From assembly GCA_001564205.1 (NCBI GenBank), contig LKMY01000023.1, forward strand, positions 1-13,908: DNA of 13,908 bases. The letters are read 5' to 3'. Position numbers and translations under genes: made by a program. The notes under the pieces are model-generated. The model ran no database searches, had not been told where the DNA came from, and saw only the letters and a program-made list of their open reading frames with translations. The DNA comes from Nanohaloarchaea archaeon PL-Br10_U2g5 (GTDB lineage: Archaea; Halobacteriota; Halobacteria; Halobacteriales; Haloferacaceae). This document shows, piece after piece, positions 1-6,570 of this stretch. Position 1 is the stretch's first letter, and every line of letters begins with the position of its first letter.

Positions 1-947
1 AGCGTGTCCTCGAGAACGAGCCCGATCACGACGAGGATCGTGATGAAGAACAGCGGTCCGGCGACGAGCGCCGTGACGTACGCCTCCGCGAACGTCGAGA
101 GCAGTTCGAGGTACTGCTGCTGTTTCGACTCGGCTTCTTCCTGGTACAGCTCGTACTGGTCGTTTAAGAAGTCCGAGATCGACTGGCCGGTGCCGAGGAC
201 GGACGCGAGGTTCTCCGCGAAGTCGGCGAGATCGTCGCTGGGCGTCCGCCGAGAGGTGCGTTGGAGCGCCGTCAGCGCGTCCGTACCGAACGCGTTCATG
301 TCGCGGACGGCCACCGACAGCTCCGTCGCGGCCTCGCCGTACACGTCCTCGTTCTCGGCGAGCGTATCCATCACCCGAGGGAACGCCATCCCCGACCGCG
401 AGAGCGCGTACATGAACGCGACCGTTCGGGGGAGCGTGGCGTCTATCTCGGCTGCTCGGGCGTGCGCCCGCTGGTCGAGGATGGCCCATCGGCCGTAGTA
501 CGTCCCGACCGCGAGCGCGGAGCCGAGCGTCGCCGACGCGAACACCAGCAGGACGAACAACTCGAAGGGGCCGAGCGCCGTGAGCCGCGTGATCCCGGCA
601 AGGAACAACAGCGGATCCGGGAGCAGCCCGCGAATGACGTCTTCGCCCACGTCGAGCGCCGAGAGGAACGCGCCGGCGGCGTACACACCGATAACGCTCC
701 CCGCGACGCCGAGAACGCCGGCGTAAAGCAGCGTCTTCGAGGCGTAGGTTCGATGGGTTCCGCCGACGTGAGCGGCCCGCATCTGATCTCGCTGTTGCTG
801 ACGCCGATTCCCGTCCATAGCGACGTAATCGCCGAAGACGGCCAACGCGATCCGAGTCGTGAACAGATCAGCGCGACGGTCGAGGACGGGCAAGAGCAGC
901 GCCAGACAGACCCCGATCGCGGCGACGAGCGGAACGTAGGTGATCAT
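1..947 (-). CDS. Type II secretion system F-domain (PilC/ArlJ-like) membrane platform protein, partial
   Basis: This is the inner-membrane platform protein of an archaeal type IV pilus-type machine, the partner on which the neighbouring ATPase acts. About 315 residues are visible and the C-terminus lies beyond the left edge. The N-terminus is a hydrophobic segment (residues about 4-22), followed by a basic Gln/Arg-rich stretch (47-57). Two more membrane segments lie at about 72-95 and 127-150. A cytoplasmic F domain follows at about 170-262, with the family-like pattern LPRTVAFMYALSRSGM at 172-187 and GTGQSISDFL at 252-261. A last long hydrophobic segment spans 290-312. The start ATG (947-945) overlaps the ATPase stop codon as ATGA, which indicates translational coupling and fixes the start. 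Archaeal family members usually have a second F domain, so roughly half the protein is probably missing. The family is clear. Whether the machine makes pili or something else cannot be told, because no pilin gene is in view. Confidence 0.88.
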   Translation of the reverse strand, partial: MITYVPLVAAIGVCLALLLPVLDRRADLFTTRIALAVFGDYVAMDGNRRQQQRDQMRAAHVGGTHRTYASKTLLYAGVLGVAGSVIGVYAAGAFLSALDVGEDVIRGLLPDPLLFLAGITRLTALGPFELFVLLVFASATLGSALAVGTYYGRWAILDQRAHARAAEIDATLPRTVAFMYALSRSGMAFPRVMDTLAENEDVYGEAATELSVAVRDMNAFGTDALTALQRTSRRTPSDDLADFAENLASVLGTGQSISDFLNDQYELYQEEAESKQQQYLELLSTFAEAYVTALVAGPLFFITILVVIGLVLEDT

Positions 948-2665
948 CGGAACTCGGCTTCGCTCGCCGCGTCTCCGTCTCGGTCCGGATCGCTTTCCGT
1001 CCTCGTGAGGTCACCGCCTACAGCGTCGGTGTCCGCGGCGTTGCTCGCTGTCTCCCCACCCCGGGCTTCCAACCGGTCCATCACGCGCTCGGGGTCGGCG
1101 TAGTACTCGTTGACGAGCGCGGTGAACGTCCGGTAGTCGGTGATTCCGAGCTCACTGAGGATCTCGAGGAAGCGCTCACGCCGCCCGAACTCTCGGAGCA
1201 GCTCGGCGCGAGACCAGCCGCGCTCGTCGGCGATCTCTTCGAGCAGCGACGAGTCGTTTCGGCGGAACTCGTCGGTCTCCGGCCGCCACTCGAACGCCGA
1301 GGAGTAGTCGAGCTCGCCGGTTCGCTGGTCGATCCCGCCGATCTCGCCGATCGTCTTCGCGCGCCTGACTCGCTGGTCGCCAGAGCGGGTGAGCGTCTGG
1401 ATTGAGAGCATATCGAGCGACTGTACCATCGCCCGAGGGACGTTGATCGGCTCGTTCTCCAGCCGGTTGATCACCGTCTCGATCGAATCCGCGTGCATCG
1501 TCGAGAACGTGGTGTGTCCGGTGTTCATCGCCTGAAACAGCGTGATAGCCTCACTACCGCGAACCTCGCCGACGATGATGTACTCGGGGCGATGTCGCAG
1601 CGCCGACCGGAGCAGATCGTACATGTCGATATCGGTCCCCTCGTAGCGTCGCTCGCGAGTCACCGAAGAGAGCCAGTTATCGTGGTATAAGGAGAGCTCG
1701 CGGGTGTCTTCGATCGTGAGCACCTTCGCGCGCGGCGGGATGAACATCGACACGGCGTTCATCGACGTGGTCTTCCCGGAGGCGGTGCCGCCCGCGAAGA
1801 TGAGGCTCTTGTTGTGTTCGATACACAGCCAGAAGTACGCCATCTGTTCCAGCGAGAACGTGCCGTACTCAACGAGGTCGATCGGGGTGAGCGGCTCCTC
1901 TGCGTACTGGCGGATCGTGAACGCGGAGCCGCGAGGCGTCACCTCCTCGCCGAGCGCGAGCTCCGCGCGGGAGCCGTCCGGCAGCGTCGTCTCGACGAGC
2001 GGGTCGCCCACAGAGACGTGGCGGCCGGACTGCTGTGCGAGCCGGATCACGTAGTTGTCGAGCTCACCTCTCGGAAACGAGATGTTCGTCTCGATATCCG
2101 TGTACTCGTCGTGATAGACGAAGATCGGGAGGTCGTATCCGTCACAGGAGACGTCTTCGATGTGGCGGTCGTTGAGCAGCGGGTCGATCTTTCCGTAGCC
2201 GCGGAAGTCGCGGTAGAGATAGTACGCGAGCGAGTAGAAGGTGTCCATCCCGATATCGACCCCGTATCCTTCGAGCAGCTGCTCTAACTCGTGGCGAAGC
2301 GTCTCCTCGTCGGTTTTTCCCGTCCCTCCACGATAGAGGAGTGGATCGCGAATGTCGTCGACGACGCGGTCAAACAGGTCGCGTTCGAACTCGTCGAAGT
2401 CGGGTTCGACCGCGTAGTATCGGTGTTCGCTCTCGGCGTCGTCGTAGGTGATCACGACGTACGCGTACGGGGCGTTCACCCAGTAGCGGTCGACTTCTCG
2501 TTCCCCGTCGGTGATCTCGAATGAGGCGAGCGCTCCGTCTTCACCGGGACGGAACGGGCGGACGTCGATCTCCGACCCCTGCAGCATCTCCCACGTTCGC
2601 GAGAGCCGTCGCCGAAACGCGTCGATGCGCTCGCCGATATCGCCCCCGTGCGCGTCACTCGCCAT
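944..2665 (-). CDS. Type II/IV secretion system ATPase (PilB/GspE-ArlI family)
   Basis: A 573-residue hexameric secretion ATPase that powers assembly of type IV pilus-like structures at the cytoplasmic face of the membrane. Its hallmarks are visible in order: Walker A GGTASGKTT at 292-300, Asp box TIEDTREL at 317-324, atypical Walker B YIIVGEVRG at 362-370 with Glu367, and His box GHTTFSTMHADS at 383-394. The N-terminal domain (1-280) is acidic and includes the usual pre-ATPase segment YRDFRGYGKIDPLLND (151-166). The C-terminal 35-40 residues are a low-complexity acidic tail after the ATPase core. The ATG at 2665 lies 35 nt from the centre of a TATA-like TTTAAAT, implying a 5' leader of about 9 nt. 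It is first in an operon with the F-domain protein, with a 4-nt overlap. It resembles haloarchaeal PilB-type ATPases more than the archaellum ArlI in its long N-terminus, but that assignment is inference. Confidence 0.92.
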   Translation of the reverse strand: MASDAHGGDIGERIDAFRRRLSRTWEMLQGSEIDVRPFRPGEDGALASFEITDGEREVDRYWVNAPYAYVVITYDDAESEHRYYAVEPDFDEFERDLFDRVVDDIRDPLLYRGGTGKTDEETLRHELEQLLEGYGVDIGMDTFYSLAYYLYRDFRGYGKIDPLLNDRHIEDVSCDGYDLPIFVYHDEYTDIETNISFPRGELDNYVIRLAQQSGRHVSVGDPLVETTLPDGSRAELALGEEVTPRGSAFTIRQYAEEPLTPIDLVEYGTFSLEQMAYFWLCIEHNKSLIFAGGTASGKTTSMNAVSMFIPPRAKVLTIEDTRELSLYHDNWLSSVTRERRYEGTDIDMYDLLRSALRHRPEYIIVGEVRGSEAITLFQAMNTGHTTFSTMHADSIETVINRLENEPINVPRAMVQSLDMLSIQTLTRSGDQRVRRAKTIGEIGGIDQRTGELDYSSAFEWRPETDEFRRNDSSLLEEIADERGWSRAELLREFGRRERFLEILSELGITDYRTFTALVNEYYADPERVMDRLEARGGETASNAADTDAVGGDLTRTESDPDRDGDAASEAEFR

Positions 2666-2696
2666 CGTTGGTATGGGGTCGTATGTGTCGCCGTGG

Positions 2697-2703
2697 TTTA
2701 AAT
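2697..2703. promoter_or_regulatory. TATA box (TTTAAAT) in the divergent region, possibly bidirectional
   Basis: The TTTAAA core is self-complementary and stands out in GC-rich surroundings. On the minus strand it lies 35 nt upstream of the secretion ATPase start. On the plus strand it lies 25 nt upstream of an ATG at 2725 that opens a 29-codon ORF. The remainder of the 163-nt gap (2666-2828) shows no strong TATA nearer to the gene at 2829; TTGATAC at 2794-2800 is only a weak candidate. Confidence 0.5.
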
Positions 2704-2724
2704 CACCCTCGGTGAGTGTCGACG

Positions 2725-2814
2725 ATGAGATCAGTACGCGCCGTCGGAGCGAGCGTCCCTCACGGTCGATCGTGGGATCAAACGCCCGTTACGTTGATAC
2801 GGGACGACCGCTAA
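2725..2814 (+). CDS. Possible leaderless small ORF (29 aa) upstream of the DUF5793-like gene
   Basis: An ATG stands 25 nt downstream of the TTTAAAT box, exactly where leaderless transcripts begin in this window, and opens 29 codons ending in TAA at 2812-2814. The next gene starts 15 nt after that stop, with GGGAG (2815-2819) between them. The predicted peptide is basic, with six Arg, unlike the acidic proteins around it. GC at third positions is only about 60 percent by my count, much lower than in the neighbouring genes, which argues against strong selection as a protein. It could instead be an untranslated leader or a short upstream ORF that regulates the gene at 2829. I recognise no homologue. 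Confidence 0.2.
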   Translation: MRSVRAVGASVPHGRSWDQTPVTLIRDDR

Positions 2815-2828
2815 GGGAGAAACAGGCA

Positions 2829-3290
2829 ATGCGGCGTGACTACTTCGATCTGACGGTCAAGGGAATCGGCGACGATGCCGACAGCCCGGCGACGCCCCTG
2901 GTCCGTATCGACTTCCACGGGCCGGAGGGATTACTGCGCGACCGGCTCTCGGGGACCGACGGCAACCGGCTCAGCGCGTCCGAGGTCGACGTCGCGTTCC
3001 GGCTTCGAGAGCCGCTCTCGACCACCGACGACTCTGAGGGCGTCGTCGGCGTGACGAACCGAATCACCGGCGATTTCATCCTCGAACTCAACGAGACGGC
3101 GACCGACGTACTCCCGTTCATCCGCGCCGCCCGCGACTCGGCCGGCGACGAAGACGCCCACTACCGCATCGAGATCGATATCGAAGGTGAGCGGCTCATC
3201 GCGTATGACAAAGACACCTTTCTCGTGTACGACCACGAGGGGAACCTGCTCCGCAACGAGAGTCTGATCCCCTCCGGCGTCGAGCTGTAG
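2829..3290 (+). CDS. Haloarchaeal DUF5793-like conserved protein, function unknown
   Basis: A 153-residue soluble acidic protein without signal peptide, membrane segment or recognisable catalytic motif. From memory it matches haloarchaeal proteins called DUF5793, which begin with MRRxxF, carry VTNRITGDFILELN near the middle (75-88 here) and end in LVYDHEGNLLR...SLIPSGVEL (132-153 here). Its alternating hydrophobic pattern suggests a mostly beta fold, but this is inference. The ATG at 2829 is chosen because it gives the family-like N-terminus; the frame is open further upstream, but that extension is basic and low in GC3. It is divergent from the secretion ATPase and convergent with the reductase gene, with only 4 nt between the two stop codons. 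No function should be assigned. Confidence 0.8.
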   Translation: MRRDYFDLTVKGIGDDADSPATPLVRIDFHGPEGLLRDRLSGTDGNRLSASEVDVAFRLREPLSTTDDSEGVVGVTNRITGDFILELNETATDVLPFIRAARDSAGDEDAHYRIEIDIEGERLIAYDKDTFLVYDHEGNLLRNESLIPSGVEL

Positions 3291-3294
3291 CGGT

Positions 3295-4782
3295 TCAGTA
3301 TTTTTGCTCGCTCGGTGAGAGATCGAGCGCCCCGTAAAACGCCCGGTCGAGACGGTCGCGTTCGGAGCGCCACTCGTCGAATCCAGAGGGGTCGGTCGGA
3401 TAGCCGTCGTAGTGGCGTTCGTACCGGGTGACGTACCGACGCGTCGTGTTCACCCCGCGGAGGGAGTCGTACAGTTCGGCTCCGCTGACACCGAGCGTCT
3501 CGAACGTCCCCTTTCGATACTCCGCGACGAGGTTCCTGACGACGCCGCCGCCCAACCGGAGCTTGCTCGTGAGACTCTCGAACTGTGCGGCGGTGCCGAC
3601 GATCTCCCGAAGCTCTTCCGCGGGGAGCAACGCGGTGACCGCGCGTAAGACGTTCACGTCGATCGCACTCGCTGCAACGTTGTAGGCGTCCCACGCGGCG
3701 AGTTTCGACGCCTCGCCGTGCTCTCGAAACAGCCAGCGATTGTGTTCCCAGAGCCCCGCCTCGGAGAAGTCTCCGTTCGCGACGGCCTGCGCGGCAGCCC
3801 GACCAGCGGAGTGGCCGGAGTACGCCGCTCCGCGGATACCCTTCCCAGTGACGGGGTGCGTCGTCGCCGCGGCACCCCCGGCGGCGACGTACCCGGGGGC
3901 GACCATCGAGTCCAGCGGTCGGCGGAGCGCGATCGACGATCCGAGCTTGTCTTTCCCGTCGAACTTGTCGGCGACGTTCGCCCCGTGGTACTCCGGTCGA
4001 TCCTCGATATCGCGGCGCAGGCGGTCAACGAGCGGAATCGGCTCTTTGCTCATCTGGAACCCAAGGCCGACGTTGATCTCGGTCGGCGTGCGGGGGAAAT
4101 ACCAGATGTATCCCATCTCTTCGAGCGGCTTCCCGATGATCGCGTCGTCGTACGCCACCGGCTCCTCCGTCTCGATGATTTCGCGGTACGCCGATCCGAA
4201 GTGCGTGTAGTGTGGCACCTCGAACGTGGGTTCATTCGGCGTGTCGAGCGCCCCGAAATCGACCATATCCTGCAGGATCGACTGCGCGCCTGCGGCGTCG
4301 ATTAGCACGTCGCACTCGTAGGTGACCGGCTCTCCGTTGCGAACCGCTTCGACGCCGGTTACGCGGTCGTCCTGAACCACCTCGTTGACCACCGTGTCGT
4401 AGTGTTGGGTCGCCCCGCAGTCGGCCGCCTGTTCGAGCAGGCGCTGACCGAACTCGTACCGATCGATGACGTTGCTCGTCCCGTTGTACGGGATCACCTT
4501 GCGGACGTCGACCGCCTCGTCCCACCACTCGATCCGATCGATGTTGTTGTCGAGGAGGACGGCCTCATCGTCGGCGATGGCGTCCATATCGATCGGGCCC
4601 GGGTACTTCTCCGGGTCTCGAGGGCTTTTCATCGCGTCACCGCACGCGATGAAGCCGCTCCGCTCTCGAGACTTGCGCTCCAGTTGGACGACATCGACTC
4701 CCGCAGCCGCCGCGGTTGCCGCCGCGAAGCAGCCCGCTATTCCGCCTCCGACGACGACGACATCGTGCTGGCTGCGTACCAT
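3295..4782 (-). CDS. Geranylgeranyl reductase-family FAD-dependent oxidoreductase
   Basis: A 495-residue flavoprotein of the family that reduces double bonds of isoprenoid chains (archaeal lipids, quinone tails and similar substrates). The FAD-binding Rossmann motif VVGGGIAG is at 10-17 and an acidic residue ends strand two (QLER, 33-36). Cys47 in ACGDAMK corresponds to the conserved Cys-Gly of this family, and GYIWYFP at 224-230 matches the YxWxFP substrate-pocket motif. The second flavin motif is at 301-323 (AGGAAATTHPVTGKGI...), where the usual Gly-Asp is Gly-Gly. Family members are often around 400-460 residues; the extra length is a C-terminal region of about 170 residues. The start ATG at 4782 gives the expected short lead into the Rossmann fold. 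It lies 84 nt downstream of the SAM hydrolase gene on the same strand and could be cotranscribed. The exact substrate is not known; it may or may not be the membrane-lipid reductase. Confidence 0.82.
   Translation of the reverse strand: MVRSQHDVVVVGGGIAGCFAAATAAAAGVDVVQLERKSRERSGFIACGDAMKSPRDPEKYPGPIDMDAIADDEAVLLDNNIDRIEWWDEAVDVRKVIPYNGTSNVIDRYEFGQRLLEQAADCGATQHYDTVVNEVVQDDRVTGVEAVRNGEPVTYECDVLIDAAGAQSILQDMVDFGALDTPNEPTFEVPHYTHFGSAYREIIETEEPVAYDDAIIGKPLEEMGYIWYFPRTPTEINVGLGFQMSKEPIPLVDRLRRDIEDRPEYHGANVADKFDGKDKLGSSIALRRPLDSMVAPGYVAAGGAAATTHPVTGKGIRGAAYSGHSAGRAAAQAVANGDFSEAGLWEHNRWLFREHGEASKLAAWDAYNVAASAIDVNVLRAVTALLPAEELREIVGTAAQFESLTSKLRLGGGVVRNLVAEYRKGTFETLGVSGAELYDSLRGVNTTRRYVTRYERHYDGYPTDPSGFDEWRSERDRLDRAFYGALDLSPSEQKY
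3298..3305 (+). terminator. T-rich stretch after the DUF5793-like gene
   Basis: The sequence GTATTTTTG, with five consecutive T at 3301-3305, begins 8-10 nt after the stop codon at 3290. Archaeal RNA polymerase terminates at such T-runs without needing a hairpin. The run lies inside the 3' end of the convergent reductase gene, where it encodes Lys-Tyr codons, so it may be coincidental. Confidence 0.35.
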
Positions 4783-4840
4783 TGAATACTACTACCCTGT
4801 TAGCGTATGCGGCACCTAACTCTTACTCAACGCGCGACCA

Positions 4841-4847
4841 ACTAAAC
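4841..4847 (-). promoter_or_regulatory. Weak TATA-like element upstream of the reductase gene
   Basis: On the minus strand this reads GTTTAGT, the only A/T-rich hexamer-like site in the 84-nt gap between the SAM hydrolase stop and the reductase start. It would give a transcript with a leader of about 35 nt. A poorer alternative at about 4801-4810 (GCATACGCTA) has leaderless spacing. Read-through from the upstream gene is equally possible. Confidence 0.25.
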
Positions 4848-4866
4848 CGCTGCCGATACGTCGATG

Positions 4867-5787
4867 TTAAAAGCTCACGTTGTCGGCGACGATACGCACC
4901 TCGTCTCCGGGGCGGAGATCGAACGCGCCGTCGCCCCGACCGTCGTTGACGTCACACTCCACGTAGCCGTGGCTCCCGACGGTGACGAGTCGGTCACCGG
5001 GCTCGACCGCGCCGAACGTCTCGGCGACGGGCGTGAGCTCCCCGTTAATCCGGACCCACTCCCGGCCGCGGAGCAGCTCGCCCGGCACGTTCGTGACGAC
5101 GTTGCCGAAGCGGTCGATGACGAGCACCTCGCCGTCGACAGCAACGGGGTCACCGTCGTCTCGGTCCTTGTCACCGCCGCCGTCGCGGTCGACTGTCGGC
5201 TCCGGGAAGACCAGGTCGACCGGATCGCTCGTCCGCGAGAGGTCGTCCATTCCCGCGAGTGTCGCGGCGAGCTCCTCGCGAGGGGCGTTCGCCGGGCCGC
5301 CATCGAGGGCCTCGCGGATCCGCGCCGCCGTCGGTGCGAACACGTCGCGGCCGTGGAACGTCGCGCTCGCGGGGTCGGATCCCTCGACAACGAATGTCTC
5401 CACGTCGAGCGAGCGGGACGACGCTCGATCCGCTCGACCGTCGCGCGCTCCTCGCTCATCTCGCCGCTCACCCCCGTCCGCGGTCACAGCGGCGAGCGCC
5501 CGAGCAGGCGGCATCGCGAGACCGTTGTCGGGGGCGACGAGCACGTGCCGGCCCGCCCGGATGACGAGGGCGTCACGGTCGGTGCCGACTCCGGGATCGA
5601 TGACCGCGCAGTGGACGGCCGGTGGAAACTCCGGGAGGACGAATCGAAGCCAGAAGGCGGCCGCACGGGGATCGCCGCGCGGGAGGTCGTGGGCGATGTC
5701 GACGATCTCCGCGCTCGTCTGCCGGCGAATGACGCCCTTCATCGCGGCGGGATACGGTGAGCCGAAGTCGGAGGTGAGCGTGATCAT
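4867..5787 (-). CDS. SAM hydrolase (SAM hydroxide adenosyltransferase, DUF62 family)
   Basis: The protein (306 aa) belongs to the family that splits S-adenosylmethionine with water into adenosine and methionine, and that also includes fluorinase and chlorinase. Visible motifs are TLTSDFG (3-9), VIDPGVGTDR (62-71), APDNGL (85-90), FHGRDVFAP (144-152) and DRFGNVVTN (225-233). Asp64, Arg71 and His145 align in spacing with the Asp-Arg-His triad of the archaeal hydrolases, which fluorinases lack. Two charged haloarchaeal insertions lie at about 104-128 and 198-213. The ATG at 5787 is preferred over an in-frame GTG at 5811: a TATA box centred at 5817 puts the transcription start near 5790, giving a leaderless mRNA. 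It stands between nadM and the reductase gene on the same strand; as I recall, the nadM-DUF62 pair is conserved in haloarchaea. Hydrolysis is the likely activity; use of chloride as nucleophile in the salt-rich cytoplasm cannot be excluded. Confidence 0.9.
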   Translation of the reverse strand: MITLTSDFGSPYPAAMKGVIRRQTSAEIVDIAHDLPRGDPRAAAFWLRFVLPEFPPAVHCAVIDPGVGTDRDALVIRAGRHVLVAPDNGLAMPPARALAAVTADGGERRDERGARDGRADRASSRSLDVETFVVEGSDPASATFHGRDVFAPTAARIREALDGGPANAPREELAATLAGMDDLSRTSDPVDLVFPEPTVDRDGGGDKDRDDGDPVAVDGEVLVIDRFGNVVTNVPGELLRGREWVRINGELTPVAETFGAVEPGDRLVTVGSHGYVECDVNDGRGDGAFDLRPGDEVRIVADNVSF

Positions 5788-5813
5788 ACACCGCGATCGG
5801 CGGTCGGCCACAG

Positions 5814-5820
5814 ATTAAAA
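5814..5820 (-). promoter_or_regulatory. TATA box of the SAM hydrolase gene
   Basis: On the minus strand this reads TTTTAAT. Its centre is about 26-30 nt from the ATG at 5787, the spacing expected for a leaderless transcript. This supports that ATG and makes the earlier GTG at 5811 unlikely, since the GTG would lie between TATA box and transcription start. Confidence 0.65.
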
Positions 5821-5869
5821 GGCGGTGGAACGGGTGTCAGCAGTCAGGACAACGAGCGCTATCCACCGA

Positions 5870-6400
5870 CTATCCGTCGGCCGGGGCGTGACCGTTCGCG
5901 TCCGTCTCGGCGATACGGCGGATGCGCTCGACGCCGTCGACTTCTTCGATGACATCGATCACCGTTTCGGGAACGAGGTCCTGCCAGTCGTGGTCGTGGA
6001 TGATGCGCTCGCGGAGCTCCACCCCTTCGAGGACGTCTCGGCGGAACATCGGTGACCCGCGGACTTCGACGCCCGCCTCCTCGAACAGCCTGACGACGAG
6101 CGGATTGTTCGAGTACGCGATGTCGAACCGCGGAGTCATGCTCTGGACGTGGCTCACCCAGACCGAGTTGCGGTCGAGATCCTCTATCGGAACGACGTAC
6201 GTGGTGATGTCGAGCTCCTCGACCGCCTTCGTCACCATCATCACGCGCTCGCCGGCAGTGAACGGGTTTCGGGTGGTGTGTGAGTCGCCGGCGGAACCGA
6301 TCCCCAACACGAGCTCGTCGACCTCCGCCGCGATCTCTTCGACCATGTGTCGGTGACCGTTGTGAAACGGCTGATACCGCCCGATGTAGAACCCGCGCAT
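5870..6400 (-). CDS. nadM: Nicotinamide-nucleotide adenylyltransferase, archaeal type
   Basis: A 176-residue cytoplasmic enzyme that joins NMN and ATP to give NAD and pyrophosphate, the last step of NAD synthesis and salvage. The nucleotidyltransferase signature GRYQPFHNGH is at 7-16, with the HxGH motif His13 and His16. The loop at 96-100 (YSNNP) and the C-terminal helix motif around EGVELRERI (125-133) occupy the place of the archaeal SGTEIR motif, with Val where Thr is usual. Length is typical for archaeal NadM (about 170-185). The ATG at 6400 is chosen over an in-frame upstream start at 6421: it begins MRGFYIGRYQPF like other NadM proteins and lies about 27 nt from a TTTATAAA box. The upstream candidate would start inside the promoter. 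The gene is divergent from lonB and is followed after 82 nt by the SAM hydrolase gene. Confidence 0.94.
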   Translation of the reverse strand: MRGFYIGRYQPFHNGHRHMVEEIAAEVDELVLGIGSAGDSHTTRNPFTAGERVMMVTKAVEELDITTYVVPIEDLDRNSVWVSHVQSMTPRFDIAYSNNPLVVRLFEEAGVEVRGSPMFRRDVLEGVELRERIIHDHDWQDLVPETVIDVIEEVDGVERIRRIAETDANGHAPADG

Positions 6401-6401
6401 G

Positions 6402-6415
6402 CTACCACGTAGTAG
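6402..6415. promoter_or_regulatory. Near-perfect 14-bp palindrome between the nadM TATA box and start
   Basis: The sequence CTACCACGTAGTAG is an inverted repeat centred on ACGT with a single mismatched pair. It spans from 2 to 15 nt upstream of the nadM ATG. If the transcript is leaderless, this is the stretch between TATA box and transcription start, where a bound repressor would block initiation. No regulator is identified. Confidence 0.4.
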
Positions 6416-6423
6416 GAGCATCC

Positions 6424-6431
6424 TTTATAAA
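6424..6431 (-). promoter_or_regulatory. TATA box of nadM
   Basis: TTTATAAA is a perfectly palindromic, strong archaeal TATA sequence centred about 27 nt from the nadM ATG at 6400. The spacing indicates a leaderless transcript. In the plus direction it would start transcription near 6454, which could contribute a long leader to lonB. Confidence 0.75.
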
Positions 6432-6452
6432 CCTCTTGGGAGCGTCCGATTG

Positions 6453-6462
6453 CCGATATCGG
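6453..6462. repeat. Perfect 10-bp palindrome in the nadM-lonB divergent region
   Basis: CCGATATCGG is self-complementary and is preceded 2 nt upstream by one more copy of its half-site, CCGAT (6446-6450). It lies between the nadM TATA box and the presumed lonB TATA box in a 170-nt divergent region. It may be a regulator site; a 10-bp palindrome can also occur by chance. Confidence 0.3.
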
Positions 6463-6520
6463 TCGTTATACCCGCTCTATTCTGCGTTTCCCGAACACTC
6501 TCACGCTCAGTCGCGGGGAG

Positions 6521-6530
6521 AAAGTATATC
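6521..6530 (+). promoter_or_regulatory. Presumed TATA box of lonB
   Basis: AAAGTATATC follows a purine-rich GGGGAG that fits a BRE. Transcription would start near 6553, leaving a leader of about 18 nt without a clear Shine-Dalgarno sequence before the ATG at 6571. GTTATA at 6465-6470 is an alternative further upstream. Confidence 0.45.
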
Positions 6531-6570
6531 AGTAGCCGACCCTTCGTTTTTCCTAGCGATACCCGATTCT

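Noticed and set aside
261..1103. 280-codon plus-strand frame across the secretion gene boundary
   Set aside because: It spans the boundary of two overlapping minus-strand genes that have clear family motifs; its own translation is Arg-rich low complexity.
4864..5760. Long open frame on the plus strand opposite the SAM hydrolase gene
   Set aside because: It mirrors the GC-rich codon pattern of the real gene; the predicted protein is repetitive and Arg/Val/Asp-rich without motifs, while the minus-strand frame carries all DUF62 motifs.
5866..5880. Small inverted repeat CCGAC/GTCGG at the nadM stop codon
   Set aside because: A 5-bp stem with a 5-nt loop, overlapping coding sequence and without a T-run; too weak to call a terminator.
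6401..6421. Upstream start for nadM at 6421
   Set aside because: It would put translation start inside the interval between TATA box (6424-6431) and the expected transcription start; the ATG at 6400 gives the canonical NadM N-terminus.
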